The position numbers and the translations under genes were made by a program. The notes beneath the pieces are model-generated. The model did no database searches, was not told the origin of the DNA, and worked only from the letters and a program-made list of their open reading frames with translations. This document shows positions 16,771 through 24,770 of a stretch of 64,000 nucleotides of DNA, one piece after another (positions within the stretch are counted from its first letter, which is position 1; every line of letters begins with the position of its first letter). This DNA comes from Hyphomicrobiales bacterium (GTDB taxonomy: Bacteria > Pseudomonadota > Alphaproteobacteria > Rhizobiales > Rhizobiaceae), in contig UBTA01000047.1 in assembly GCA_900468065.1 (NCBI GenBank), positions 38,429 to 102,428 of the forward strand, in the 5' to 3' direction.

Positions 16771-18171
16771 ATGCGGTTGTTCGTGGAGCGTTACCGCTGG
16801 AATACCCCCAGTCTGGCCCGACAGTTTCTCCTCATCGGAGGTTTGGTGTCTCTCGGGGCGACGATCATAGTCGGAGCGTTCGTTACCAGTCTAATTGAAG
16901 CTGCAGTCACCAGGAATACCGGGGCTGCGACCGCTCTATACGTCGACAGTGTCATTGCGCCCCTCCTGCCCGACATGCAAACCAACAACGACCTCAGCGA
17001 ATCGGTGCAACGAGCACTCGACGAGACTTTGGGCCAGGGCACATTAGGGAAACGGCTATTGTCGTTTCGTCTGTGGCGTCCCGATGGCACTATTCTCTAT
17101 TCAAATGAAAAAGCTCTGATCGGACGAAGACTACCGATCAGCGATGGACTGCAGACGGCATTAACAGGAACGATGGTTGCCGAATTCGACCACGCCGACG
17201 ATGTCGGCAGTGAGACCGTGCGCGATAGCGGCCTGCCGGTGCTCGAAATTTACAATCCGGTCCTCCAGCCTTGGTCGGGTGAGGTCGTGGGCGTCTTGGA
17301 GTTTTATGAAATCGCCGTCGACCTTCAGCAAAGTCTAAACCACGCCCGCTTGCAGAGCTGGCTCGCTGTCGTAGCATTCACGATGTCTTTTTTTGCAATT
17401 CTGTCGGCCCTCGTGTTTAGAGGCAGCACGATGATCGACAGTCAAGACAAGGCGCTGAAGCGTCGCATTCAAGAGCTGTCTGAACTTCTGTCGCAAAATG
17501 GCGAATTGAGTGCGAAGCTCCAGCGGGCGAGCGAGCGCACGACAGCCCTCAATGAACGGTACCTGCGACGCTTGGGGGCGGAACTTCATGATGGACCGGC
17601 ACAGCTTGTCGCCCTGGCAGCACTGAAGGTGGACAGCGAGGCTATCAGCAATCCCCGAACTTCGCGGAGGGTGCGGGACTTGGAAATCACATCGATCAAA
17701 TCCAGTTTGGATGATGCGATGCAAGAAATCCGGACGATCTGCAGCGGTCTCGTTCTTCCGCAGATCGAAGGGGCCAACCTTCGGGAAGTTATTCAACGCG
17801 CTCTCAAAGCCCATAGTGAGCGCACAGGCTCGCATGTCGAGCTTTCCGTATCTCCGACATCTCCCCAGCTCTCGATCTCGGCGAAAATCTGCGTCTTCCG
17901 GTTTCTGCAGGAAGCGCTCAACAACGGCTATCGTCATGGCGGAGGGGCGGGACAATATGTGATCCAGACCTACGAGGGACAAACTGTCTCTGTTAAAGCT
18001 GGCGATCGCGGTCCAGGTTTTGACCCAACCAAAATGAAAACGTCCAGCCTTGGCTTGTCGGGTCTGCGAGAACGGGTTGAAAGCCTTGGGGGAACATTTG
18101 AATTGAAGACATCTGACCGGGGAACCGAGCTGTGCATGTCCTTAAACCTAGATGAAATGGAGCCTTCGTGA
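16771..18171 (+). CDS. NarL-type sensor histidine kinase (HisKA_3)
   Basis: A 466-residue membrane sensor; a TTG at 16723 would give 482. Two transmembrane helices (about residues 18-42 and 212-234) flank a periplasmic domain of about 170 residues that contains LWRPDGTILYSNE. A coiled coil leads to the HisKA_3 phosphoacceptor His in AELHDGPAQLVALA. The ATPase domain has its N box in EALNNGYRHGG, then GDRGPGFDP and GLSGLRERVESLGG. The stop codon overlaps the start of the response regulator, so the pair is translationally coupled. The periplasmic ligand is unknown. Confidence 0.92.
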   Translation: MRLFVERYRWNTPSLARQFLLIGGLVSLGATIIVGAFVTSLIEAAVTRNTGAATALYVDSVIAPLLPDMQTNNDLSESVQRALDETLGQGTLGKRLLSFRLWRPDGTILYSNEKALIGRRLPISDGLQTALTGTMVAEFDHADDVGSETVRDSGLPVLEIYNPVLQPWSGEVVGVLEFYEIAVDLQQSLNHARLQSWLAVVAFTMSFFAILSALVFRGSTMIDSQDKALKRRIQELSELLSQNGELSAKLQRASERTTALNERYLRRLGAELHDGPAQLVALAALKVDSEAISNPRTSRRVRDLEITSIKSSLDDAMQEIRTICSGLVLPQIEGANLREVIQRALKAHSERTGSHVELSVSPTSPQLSISAKICVFRFLQEALNNGYRHGGGAGQYVIQTYEGQTVSVKAGDRGPGFDPTKMKTSSLGLSGLRERVESLGGTFELKTSDRGTELCMSLNLDEMEPS

Positions 18172-18815
18172 TGGGAGAGATAACAATCGCGGTCATCGAC
18201 GACCACCCGCTTTTCCGTGAAGGCGTCATGCGGATTCTTTCGGAAATCCAAGGTTTCAAAATACTTGGCGAAGGTTCAACAAAGCAGGACGCGCTTGAGA
18301 TCTGCGCCACCCTGAAGCCCGATATCCTGCTCATGGATATTTCAATGCCAGGCGGTGGGCTGAATGCGATCCTGCCCATCCTGGAAATCAACTCCGAGCA
18401 AAAGATAATGATGCTGACAGTCTCGGAAACGAGCGACGACGTCATGAGCGCCCTGGACAAGGGGGCAAAAGCCTATGTGTTGAAGGGCGTCGGATCACGG
18501 GTGCTGGCGGACATAGTCAAATCGGTCGCTGCCGGAGAGACATATGTATCCCCGACCCTGTCAGCGCGGCTGCTCTCCGACATGTCATCGGCCGCCGCCT
18601 TGGCAAAGCAGCCCAATCCGATCAACGAACTGACGAGCCGTGAGCACGAGGTCCTAAATCTCGTTGCGGAAGGACTCAGCAACAAGCGGATAGCGCTCCG
18701 ACTCGGCGTCCACGAGAAGACGATCAAACAGCATATGACCCATATTTTCGCAAAGCTCGGGACAAGCAATAGAACGGAAGCCGCAATGGTTCTGCGTAAT
18801 GTAATGCCAGGGTAG
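18171..18815 (+). CDS. LuxR/NarL-family response regulator
   Basis: A 214-residue regulator; a GTG at 18168 would add one residue. The receiver domain shows the acidic pair in VIDDHPLF, the phosphoacceptor Asp in LLMDISMPGGG, and the Lys in AYVLKG. The C-terminal LuxR-type helix-turn-helix (LTSREHEVLNLVAEGLSNK, HEKTIKQHMTHIFAKLG) is complete. The ATG overlaps the kinase TGA by one base. Targets are unknown; the nearest candidates are the small membrane-protein genes immediately downstream. Confidence 0.93.
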   Translation: MGEITIAVIDDHPLFREGVMRILSEIQGFKILGEGSTKQDALEICATLKPDILLMDISMPGGGLNAILPILEINSEQKIMMLTVSETSDDVMSALDKGAKAYVLKGVGSRVLADIVKSVAAGETYVSPTLSARLLSDMSSAAALAKQPNPINELTSREHEVLNLVAEGLSNKRIALRLGVHEKTIKQHMTHIFAKLGTSNRTEAAMVLRNVMPG

Positions 18816-18827
18816 CTGGACAGCGGT

Positions 18828-18920
18828 TCAACCTGCCAGCAGTCCGGTTGCCAGCATTGCAAAGAGCAGCCCTACGATCGGTATCAGAAGCCAGCGGGCT
18901 TCATGCAAACTGGTGTCCAT
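18828..18920 (-). CDS. 30-residue single-helix membrane protein
   Basis: An open frame of 30 codons preceded by a strong AGGAGG site six bases from its ATG. It encodes MDTSLHEARWLL followed by an uninterrupted hydrophobic stretch (IPIVGLLFAMLATGLLAG) and a stop. The N-terminus is polar and the rest spans a membrane once. It is convergent with the response regulator, whose stop lies 13 bases from this stop. No family name is known to me. The Shine-Dalgarno and membrane-helix composition make it credible, but there is no homology support. Confidence 0.6.
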   Translation of the reverse strand: MDTSLHEARWLLIPIVGLLFAMLATGLLAG

Positions 18921-19130
18921 TGTCCCTCCTATCTCCAATCCAGTGTGAATAGAACGCGCCGGAGTTTGTTCCCCAGGATGGCATGCGACCGACGTTTACT
19001 GTGGTGATACAGGACTTTAGCCCTACTATTTTCTGGCGTTCGTCTCATAGAAGCCGGACTGAAGCCCTACGCGGGAACAGCTTTCCAAGGATGACGTTTT
19101 GCTGTTGTAAAACGAAAAAAGGAGCCTGTC

Positions 19131-19526
19131 ATGAAAACGAAACTCATTCTCGCAGCAGCCCTCGCCACTATGCTGCTCGGCGGCGCCGCTGTTGCAGAAG
19201 ACGGCGCAGTTACCGGGGCTGCTGGTGGTGCCATCACTGGCGCAATCGTCGGCGGTCCCGTGGGCGCTGCAGTTGGCGGCGTCGCCGGCGCGATCGCAGG
19301 CGCTGTCATTGATCCCCCGCCGGAACGTGTTGTCACCTATGTTCGACAGCAGCCTGTACAGCGTTCAGTCGTCGTCGAACAACCTATCGTCGTCGGGAAG
19401 CCTTTACCGCAAGAGGTGGTTCTGGTGCCTATCGCAGAGGATCCGCGTTATTCCTACACCATCGTCAATGAGCAGCGTGTCATCGTCGACCCACAGACAC
19501 GGACTGTCGTCCAGGTGATCCAGTAA
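19131..19526 (+). CDS. DUF1236 domain-containing secreted protein
   Basis: A 131-residue protein after AAGGAGCC. A signal peptide (cleavage near AAVAE) is followed by a glycine-zipper segment (GAAGGAITGAIVGGPVGAA) that could insert in a membrane. The C-terminal DUF1236 module shows VVGKPLPQEVVLVPI and YTIVNEQRVIVDPQTRTVV. DUF1236 occurs in Rhizobiales, often in multiple copies and as exported stress-linked proteins of unknown function. It lies close to the NarL-type regulator, which may control it. Confidence 0.9.
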   Translation: MKTKLILAAALATMLLGGAAVAEDGAVTGAAGGAITGAIVGGPVGAAVGGVAGAIAGAVIDPPPERVVTYVRQQPVQRSVVVEQPIVVGKPLPQEVVLVPIAEDPRYSYTIVNEQRVIVDPQTRTVVQVIQ

Positions 19527-19570
19527 CGGTAACCTCTTCGGTGACATGATCGCCGTGAAGGAGATAAGCA

Positions 19571-19645
19571 ATGAACAGTTTGATCTGGCTCGTTGGAGCA
19601 ATTGTAATCATCGGCGCAATCCTGTCGTTCATTGGGATCGCCTAA
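19571..19645 (+). CDS. 24-residue hydrophobic small protein
   Basis: A 24-codon frame preceded by AAGGAGATAAGCA at ideal spacing. It encodes MNSLIWLVGAIVIIGAILSF then IGIA, almost wholly hydrophobic. Very short proteins of this appearance occur in many rhizobial genomes. It starts 44 bases after the DUF1236 gene and is closed by a terminator-like hairpin, so the two probably form one transcript. Confidence 0.7.
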   Translation: MNSLIWLVGAIVIIGAILSFIGIA

Positions 19646-19650
19646 ATTTT

Positions 19651-19681
19651 GGCAGGGCGATACGCAACGTACCGCCCTGCC
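19651..19681 (+). terminator. Hairpin after the 24-residue gene
   Basis: GGCAGGGCG and CGCCCTGCC form a perfect 9-bp stem with a 13-base loop, starting 5 bases after the stop codon. A C-rich rather than T-rich tail follows, so termination may be inefficient. Confidence 0.55.
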
Positions 19682-19716
19682 CCCGCCTTCCTCCCCACCC
19701 TCAATGAGATTAACAA

Positions 19717-19896
19717 ATGTCCTATCAACACACGCCAAAGTCCAGTTCCTCACTAGGCGGGGTTTTCTTCTCTATTTCCCTTGTGATGGCTGGACTGGCC
19801 CTTGCAGTTTTTTCCTCCAGCATGGCCGGACCGCCTAATCGACAGATAACGGTGGTCTTGCCGGTTGGCAGCCCTCACTTGGAACAAACCAAGTAG
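19717..19896 (+). CDS. 59-residue putative single-pass membrane protein
   Basis: A 59-codon frame encoding a polar Ser-rich N-terminus, one hydrophobic helix (GGVFFSISLVMAGLALAVF, about residues 14-32), and a C-terminal tail containing NRQITVVLPVGSP. Only a weak Shine-Dalgarno (TGAGAT) precedes the ATG. It lies in the cluster of small hydrophobic genes following the two-component system. There is no recognised family; the helix and tail composition suggest an inner-membrane protein. Confidence 0.5.
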   Translation: MSYQHTPKSSSSLGGVFFSISLVMAGLALAVFSSSMAGPPNRQITVVLPVGSPHLEQTK

Positions 19897-19980
19897 CGTG
19901 CACCATTCAGAGCTCGCCCTCGCGTAGTCCAGGGCTCGCGTCGACAGGTGGTTTCAACGAGACAAAATAGGAGCGCTGCC

Positions 19981-20166
19981 GTGTGGCTTGAGCTGACATC
20001 TGACACCGATGAAAAAATATATGTGAACGTTAATCAGCTGATCGTCATTTATCCCGTTGATGAGCAAAAACTCACACAGATTTTAACCTCTGGAGGGCCA
20101 ATCAGGATCAAGGAGCCGATGGCATTTCTCCAGTCAAAACTTGAAGGCGCGATCGTCAAACAATAA
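19981..20166 (+). CDS. 61-residue hypothetical protein
   Basis: A GTG start is chosen because AGGAGC lies six bases upstream; an upstream GTG at 19948 would add 11 residues. The protein begins WLELTSDTDEKIYVNVNQL and has a compact beta-rich pattern (IVIYPV, GGPIRIKEPM, then a helix FLQSKLEGAI). Small rhizobial proteins of this type, with a strand-strand-helix outline, are annotated as hypothetical. No signal peptide. Function unknown. Confidence 0.65.
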   Translation: MWLELTSDTDEKIYVNVNQLIVIYPVDEQKLTQILTSGGPIRIKEPMAFLQSKLEGAIVKQ

Positions 20167-20232
20167 TCCAACGTCATGCAATTGCCCACGTTTCGAGGCC
20201 GCCGAATGTCTTCGAGACGCACGTCCTCAGTT

Positions 20233-20646
20233 TTAATGCAAAAATCTCAGACGGATCTCATCTGCGAGGGTGGCCTGCCGGTTCACGATCGTGCGACCCT
20301 TGGAATCCTTCATTATATATCGGCCATTGCGCACGACCTCGCTGATCCCGTCGCTATGGCGAACAGATAGTCCTGCAGAACCGGTCTTGCTTTTCGAACC
20401 CTGACCCTTTGCCCCTGGAGAGTTTCCCCGGGTCTCGCTTTTGCTCGCGCCCGAATTGCCGTTCCCGCCGCCGTTCCCATTGCCACCGCCGTTTCCATTT
20501 CCATTATTGCCATCTTTTGCAAAAACAGAATGGAGGGCAAGTTCAAGGGTAAAACCCGAAACATTTACTGAGTAGGGCGTTGCCGCAAGGAATACGCTCA
20601 AGAGAATGCCAAGTTGAGACTGAAGAATTTTTCGGCCCGTCGTCAT
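20233..20646 (-). CDS. Secreted Gly/Asn-repeat hypothetical protein
   Basis: A 137-residue protein with an N-terminal export signal (LGILLSVFLAATPYSVNV) and a mature part beginning FAKDGNNGNGNGGGNGNG, a GNG repeat tract. After a basic Ser/Lys-rich linker, the last 45 residues (DGISEVVRNGRYIMKDSKG) look like a small folded element. Its GN-rich start parallels the protein at 15206-15865. The repeat DNA is a run of near-identical 6- to 9-base units and could vary in copy number. No function can be assigned. Confidence 0.75.
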   Translation of the reverse strand: MTTGRKILQSQLGILLSVFLAATPYSVNVSGFTLELALHSVFAKDGNNGNGNGGGNGNGGGNGNSGASKSETRGNSPGAKGQGSKSKTGSAGLSVRHSDGISEVVRNGRYIMKDSKGRTIVNRQATLADEIRLRFLH

Positions 20647-20970
20647 GTGGGACTCCTTGCGAGCGAATCTATCTAGCGCCCATCGCCTGAAAGCACGCGG
20701 GCATGCGTACGATAGTACCGTATACTCTGAATATGATCGCGCAGATCGTCAACGGAATGAGATCGTATTACCGTCATCCCCGACCACTTCTCTATCTCGC
20801 CCAGGCGTAAGCGGTTTTCCGGTTGGGTGGATTGTCGCGCGACAACAAGAGCACCTGTCATTTACACGGATTTGGGGTCAAAACTTGTTGTTCGCAACCT
20901 CGCTAGGACCTTTGCCCTGATTTCGTTCCAAAGGTCTTGGCTCGTTAGAGGGCCGAAGCCGGATGGAGGG
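20647..20970. other. Intergenic stretch
   Basis: It contains upstream sequences of two divergent genes. A leftward frame here (ending near 20673) is too short and lacks a recognisable domain. Nothing else is supported. Confidence 0.35.
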
Positions 20971-21324
20971 ATGATCCACAAGAGCTATATTGATAGTAGG
21001 CCTGTCTCGCAAACAACGCTAGCGCTGAATAAATGGAAGGGCTGGGTATCAACGAGGTCTGAAATGCCCGACGGATGTACGATTTATGCTCACACCTTGA
21101 AGGCTGGGAGTTCCTTGTCGGACGAAGGTCGGGCCTATGAAGCGCGTAGTCATTGTCTCTCCCTTCTCGAAGATCCGACCCGAAGGCTTCCGGAGTATAC
21201 GATTGTCTATAGTGGTTTGCTTCGCCCGGCGCAGATCGGAGCCCTCCTCGATATCTTGAATGACCGAGGGTGCGCGTTTGAGAGGCTGGTGGAAGCCATG
21301 GAGCCGATCGGGAAGGTCGTTTGA
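20971..21324 (+). CDS. Hypothetical protein
   Basis: A 117-residue frame if the ATG at 20971 is used; the GGAGGG just before it is closer than ideal, so the start is unsure. The sequence has a normal composition, with three Cys and a helical C-terminus (LRPAQIGALLDILNDRGCAF). I recognise no family. It is followed after about 200 bases by another small unknown gene on the same strand. It could be genuine or the remnant of a longer gene. Confidence 0.45.
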   Translation: MIHKSYIDSRPVSQTTLALNKWKGWVSTRSEMPDGCTIYAHTLKAGSSLSDEGRAYEARSHCLSLLEDPTRRLPEYTIVYSGLLRPAQIGALLDILNDRGCAFERLVEAMEPIGKVV

Positions 21325-21525
21325 TTATGCCTTACGTTCTCGTAGTTGAGCATCATTCGGGCACAGACCGTCCACGTGGGGAAGCAAAGGAAGTTGCCTC
21401 TAGGAACGTAACGGCCGGCCATAGGCCTGTTGCATTTCGGGTAGCCAGAAACAGTGGAGCTTCTTCACCCAACGCCGGGCCAATACTCCACCACCGCGTC
21501 GATCCGACTGGAAGGAAACTGCACG

Positions 21526-21777
21526 ATGTCGCATTATGCCTGGACAATAAGAGCTAGCGGTTTACAGGACGTACAAAAGGTCACCACGCTGCCGGAGCTT
21601 CACGACGTACTTCAGTTGTTGAAGCTACCCGGAATAGCACCGCCGGCATGGTTGACCATGGATCCCTGGCACGAAGAGCTCTCCGGGGATGGCCGCTACG
21701 TCTACGATGAAGGCGGCTCGGATGAATGGTCCGTTGTCTGGACAAAAGTCTATTACGGACCCGGTGACGTTACCTGA
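21526..21777 (+). CDS. 83-residue hypothetical protein
   Basis: The start at 21526 follows GGAAGGA. The protein (MSHYAWTIRASGLQDVQKV, then LPELHDVLQLLKLPGI and DEWSVVWTKVYYGP) is acidic and rich in Trp and Tyr, with no signal or membrane segment. Its even composition and good ribosome-binding site support coding, but I recognise no family. Confidence 0.55.
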   Translation: MSHYAWTIRASGLQDVQKVTTLPELHDVLQLLKLPGIAPPAWLTMDPWHEELSGDGRYVYDEGGSDEWSVVWTKVYYGPGDVT

Positions 21778-22133
21778 GAGTGATGCAGTTTACGAAATCT
21801 CCTCAGCTTTATGAGACAGGATGACCCGCCACTCGAAAAGGAACAACGGGTCTGGCCAGGTGTGGCCATACAGCCGTGTCTGTGCAATCCACGGCGATGG
21901 TTGAACCGGTGACTACCCACTCGGTTACGGCGTAGTTGATACATAGGACCTTTGCCAGCCCAAGAAGGACTTTGGTCCGCCACATGAAGCCACCTTTTGG
22001 ATGTCCCAATTTGCGATATCGCCCTACGGTTCATCTAATTGCTCGGTCGGCTGATGAACGTACCCACTTGTAACAGGCTGTATTCCGAACGTAAGGCATC
22101 TATCGTTCTCGAACATCAACGATGGAGAGAAAA
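21778..22133. other. Intergenic stretch before the Hint gene
   Basis: A leftward frame of about 58 codons (ATG near 21985, preceded by AAAGGTGG) is possible but unsupported by any similarity. The right end must carry the promoter of the Hint-domain gene. Confidence 0.3.
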
Positions 22134-22961
22134 ATGCCCACTCCCAGTGATCGCTCACTCAGAACGCAGCTGGCACGGCGCCATTTCTTGGCCATTGCCG
22201 CAGCCGCGGGCGCCAGGGTTGCCGCAGTAACAATCACGGCAGGCGCGATTTTATCAGCTTCTAACGCCAACGGCATGGGAAGAAACTGGGGCAAGCGTGG
22301 GAGAAAAGGACAACACAGCTCAAATTGCTTTCTGCGCGGGACCACCCTCTCCACGCCGACTGGCGAAATAAACGTTGAAGAGCTTTCCGTCGGGGACCTG
22401 ATAACGACGGTGAACGGGGAAGCGATGCCCATCCGGTGGATTGGTCGTCGGACCTACAACCCCGCCCGTTACTTTGCGGCCGAAAACGTGATGCCAATTC
22501 GAATCCGACGACATGCCTTGGACAGAAAGGTACCTCATTGCGACCTTTATCTATCGCCGGGGCATGCTTTGCTCGTTGAGGGGGTTTTGATCCGCGTGAT
22601 GGACCTCGTTAATGGGGCGTCGATTGCCCCAGCTCTGCCTGAGGGCATAGAGATCATCGAATACTTCCATATCCTACTCGATGGTCATCAGGTAATCTTT
22701 GCTCAGGGTGCCCCGACCGAAACTCTGCTTTTAGACGGGCAAGTTGACGAGCACTTCGCCAACTTCGCTGAACTGCAGCAACTGTTTCCGGGGATTTTGA
22801 ATATTCCAATGAGGCCTGCTGCGCCGATCGTTGGCTACGGAGGGAAGAAGCATCTGACAGCTTTACTACGTATTGCGGCGAGCCTCGTCGCGGGGGATGA
22901 AGTGATATTGGATAACTACGAAAAAATTGCGGCTCGCGCGTATTCGGTTGCCCAATTCTAA
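22134..22961 (+). CDS. Hint-domain protein with a Tat-type signal
   Basis: A 275-residue protein; the start at 22134 follows GGAGAGA. The N-terminus carries a twin-arginine motif (ARRHFLA) followed by an Ala-rich hydrophobic stretch, so Tat export or membrane anchoring is likely. The Hedgehog/intein-type Hint domain starts at the nucleophilic Cys in NCFLRGTTLSTPTGE and continues through VEELSVGDLITT, IRWIGRRTY, LYLSPGHALLVEG and HILLDGHQVI. No clear extein or toxin domain is attached. Rhizobial Hint_2 proteins usually sit at the end of calcium-binding adhesins; this short, separately exported form is less usual. Confidence 0.85.
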   Translation: MPTPSDRSLRTQLARRHFLAIAAAAGARVAAVTITAGAILSASNANGMGRNWGKRGRKGQHSSNCFLRGTTLSTPTGEINVEELSVGDLITTVNGEAMPIRWIGRRTYNPARYFAAENVMPIRIRRHALDRKVPHCDLYLSPGHALLVEGVLIRVMDLVNGASIAPALPEGIEIIEYFHILLDGHQVIFAQGAPTETLLLDGQVDEHFANFAELQQLFPGILNIPMRPAAPIVGYGGKKHLTALLRIAASLVAGDEVILDNYEKIAARAYSVAQF

Positions 22962-23031
22962 ACTCCTTCCGAGGCGTTTGCCTCCGTAATCAAGGAACGG
23001 TTCGCGGGCACGCCCGAAAGTAAATGAATCT

Positions 23032-23071
23032 AATTGCCGCAGATGGTCCTGCGGCAATTGCTCTCGTTTTT
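23032..23071 (+). terminator. Intrinsic terminator of the Hint gene
   Basis: AATTGCCGCAG and CTGCGGCAATT form a perfect 11-bp stem around a 6-base loop, followed within 7 bases by a run of five T. It lies 71 bases after the Hint stop. This is the clearest factor-independent terminator in the window. No other feature is seen in the rest of this 338-base interval. Confidence 0.8.
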
Positions 23072-23299
23072 GCGGATCCCGGTTTACCTATATCTCGAAA
23101 AACGTCTGGCAGTAGCACCCAAAACAACAACTACTCCGATCGGGCCTGTGAAGCCAATAATCGCCTTGATAGAATTTGGCATTTGTTTCGCAGACGAGCA
23201 CATCGCGGATTTTTGAACCTCAGCGACTCTTTCTCGGAGACGGGCGGCGTAAGCCATAAGCCGGCGAATTTTTTCGATATCGGAGCAGCCAACCTTACC

Positions 23300-23452
23300 T
23301 TAAATTGGGTCAGAGGCTTCGTCGTTATCCACCGCCAGCACTGGAATCGGGACGCCGATGGTGGAAATCCAGATCATCAGATGATCAAGAGCAGTGTTAT
23401 GCCCCGCCAATGCGTTGATGGCATGGGTGATCGTCGCGCCGAGTTCATACAA
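23300..23452 (-). pseudogene. N-terminal fragment of a PAP2-family phosphatase
   Basis: A 50-codon frame starting at TTG, with GGAGAG upstream, encodes ITHAINALAGHNTALDHLM followed by IWISTIGVPIPVLAV and then an early stop. This matches the first helices of rhizobial PAP2/undecaprenyl-diphosphatase-like membrane proteins (INGLAGxxxxLDxLM, STFGVP). The catalytic motifs normally found after residue 80 are absent. It is truncated downstream, where no continuation is found. Confidence 0.55.
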
Positions 23453-23506
23453 TGGCACTCTCCAGTTCGCCCCTTGTAGCGTCGGAGGTGCTGCATGGAT
23501 TGTCGA

Positions 23507-24769
23507 TTAATCAGCTGGCGCCCGGGCATTGGTGCGGTCCCCCACCCGCCTTCGAATGAAAAACAATCCTGCAAGCGTGACAGCGGTGAACGCCGCACCA
23601 GCCAGGAAAGTCCCCTGCGGACCGCTTAGGTCCCAAAGGGCGCCGGCGATGACGCTTGCAACAAGCAGCGCAATTCCTGTGACAAGGTTGAACATGCCAA
23701 AAGCCGTTCCGCGCAGTTCGGCTGGTGCGCATTCTGCAATCAAGGTGGCAAGCAGTCCTTGTGTGAAGCCCATATGAAGGCCCCATAGGACGACACCGAT
23801 GCCGACCCCGACAATGTCGGATGCAAAGGCAAGAACGAGATCGGCCAGAAGAAGCAAGACCAGACCAAAAACAAGGATTGTCACGCGGTTGACCCGATCG
23901 GACAGGACGCCGATCGGATAGGCCGACAGGAAATAAGCAAGGCTCATGATCACGAGGACGATCGGGACCAGGGCCAGTGGCAGGCCGATCGATTGGGCCC
24001 GCAAGATGAGAAATGCTTCGCTGAAGCGGGCGAGCGTAAACACCGCCGCGACGGCTACGACCCACCAATAGGTCCCGCCCAGGCGGCGGAGTTCGGCACG
24101 ATTCAAGGGCATGCGAATACGGCGCTGCCCTTTCGGCCGTTCCGGCTCCTTTACGGCAACAAGGATCAACCCGAGGGAGAGGAATGCCGGTATGACGGCA
24201 ATCCAGAGGACCACCTTGAACTGATCGACTGTTAGCCACATCAGGCCAATCGCAATGAGCGGCCCGAAGAACGCGCCGACGGTATCAAGCGACTGGCGCA
24301 GACCGAAGCTCGCGCCACGCAAGTGCGGGGGAGCGATATCGGCAACGAGGGCGTCGCGCGGAGCACCCCGAATACCCTTCCCGACACGGTCGATGAAGCG
24401 GGCGGCGATGAGCCATTCGAGCGCCGATGCCAATGGAAAGACAGGTTTGGTGAACGCCGTAAGACCATAACCGATGACAGCCAGCAATTTGCGTTTTCCT
24501 AGCCAGTCGCTGAGAGCGCCGGAGAAAACCTTCGTAATCGATGCTGTGGCTTCAGCCAGCCCCTCGATGATGCCAACACTCAAGGCGGACGTTCCAAGCA
24601 CCGTTACCATATAGATCGGCAACAGGGCGTGGATCATCTCAGAGGAAATGTCCATGAACATCGACACGAAACCGAGTGTCCAGATACCGGCAGGCAGGCC
24701 GGACCTTAGCCTAAGCCAGTTGCCGCTCTTGCTTTCACCTGCGCTTGAAAGGTCTGGTCGGTCCGTCAT
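23507..24769 (-). CDS. MFS transporter linked to chrB
   Basis: A 420-residue, 12-helix major facilitator (426 if the ATG at 24787 is used). The motif DWLGKRKLLAVIGYGL between helices 2 and 3 and DRVGKGIRGAPRDAL are typical of an MFS group that sits next to ChrB-domain genes. The start overlaps the end of the chrB frame, so the two were translationally coupled. Chromate or metal-oxyanion efflux is a guess from this context only. The reading frame is intact although its partner is not. Confidence 0.88.
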   Translation of the reverse strand: MTDRPDLSSAGESKSGNWLRLRSGLPAGIWTLGFVSMFMDISSEMIHALLPIYMVTVLGTSALSVGIIEGLAEATASITKVFSGALSDWLGKRKLLAVIGYGLTAFTKPVFPLASALEWLIAARFIDRVGKGIRGAPRDALVADIAPPHLRGASFGLRQSLDTVGAFFGPLIAIGLMWLTVDQFKVVLWIAVIPAFLSLGLILVAVKEPERPKGQRRIRMPLNRAELRRLGGTYWWVVAVAAVFTLARFSEAFLILRAQSIGLPLALVPIVLVIMSLAYFLSAYPIGVLSDRVNRVTILVFGLVLLLLADLVLAFASDIVGVGIGVVLWGLHMGFTQGLLATLIAECAPAELRGTAFGMFNLVTGIALLVASVIAGALWDLSGPQGTFLAGAAFTAVTLAGLFFIRRRVGDRTNARAPAD

Positions 24770-24770
24770 T

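Noticed and set aside
20440..20520. Possible CRISPR-like array from the regular GC-rich units
   Set aside because: Units are 6-9 bases with no spacers; they encode the GNG repeats of the secreted protein.
21809..21985. 58-codon leftward frame with AAAGGTGG upstream
   Set aside because: No similarity and an unremarkable composition; kept only as a remark in the gap entry.
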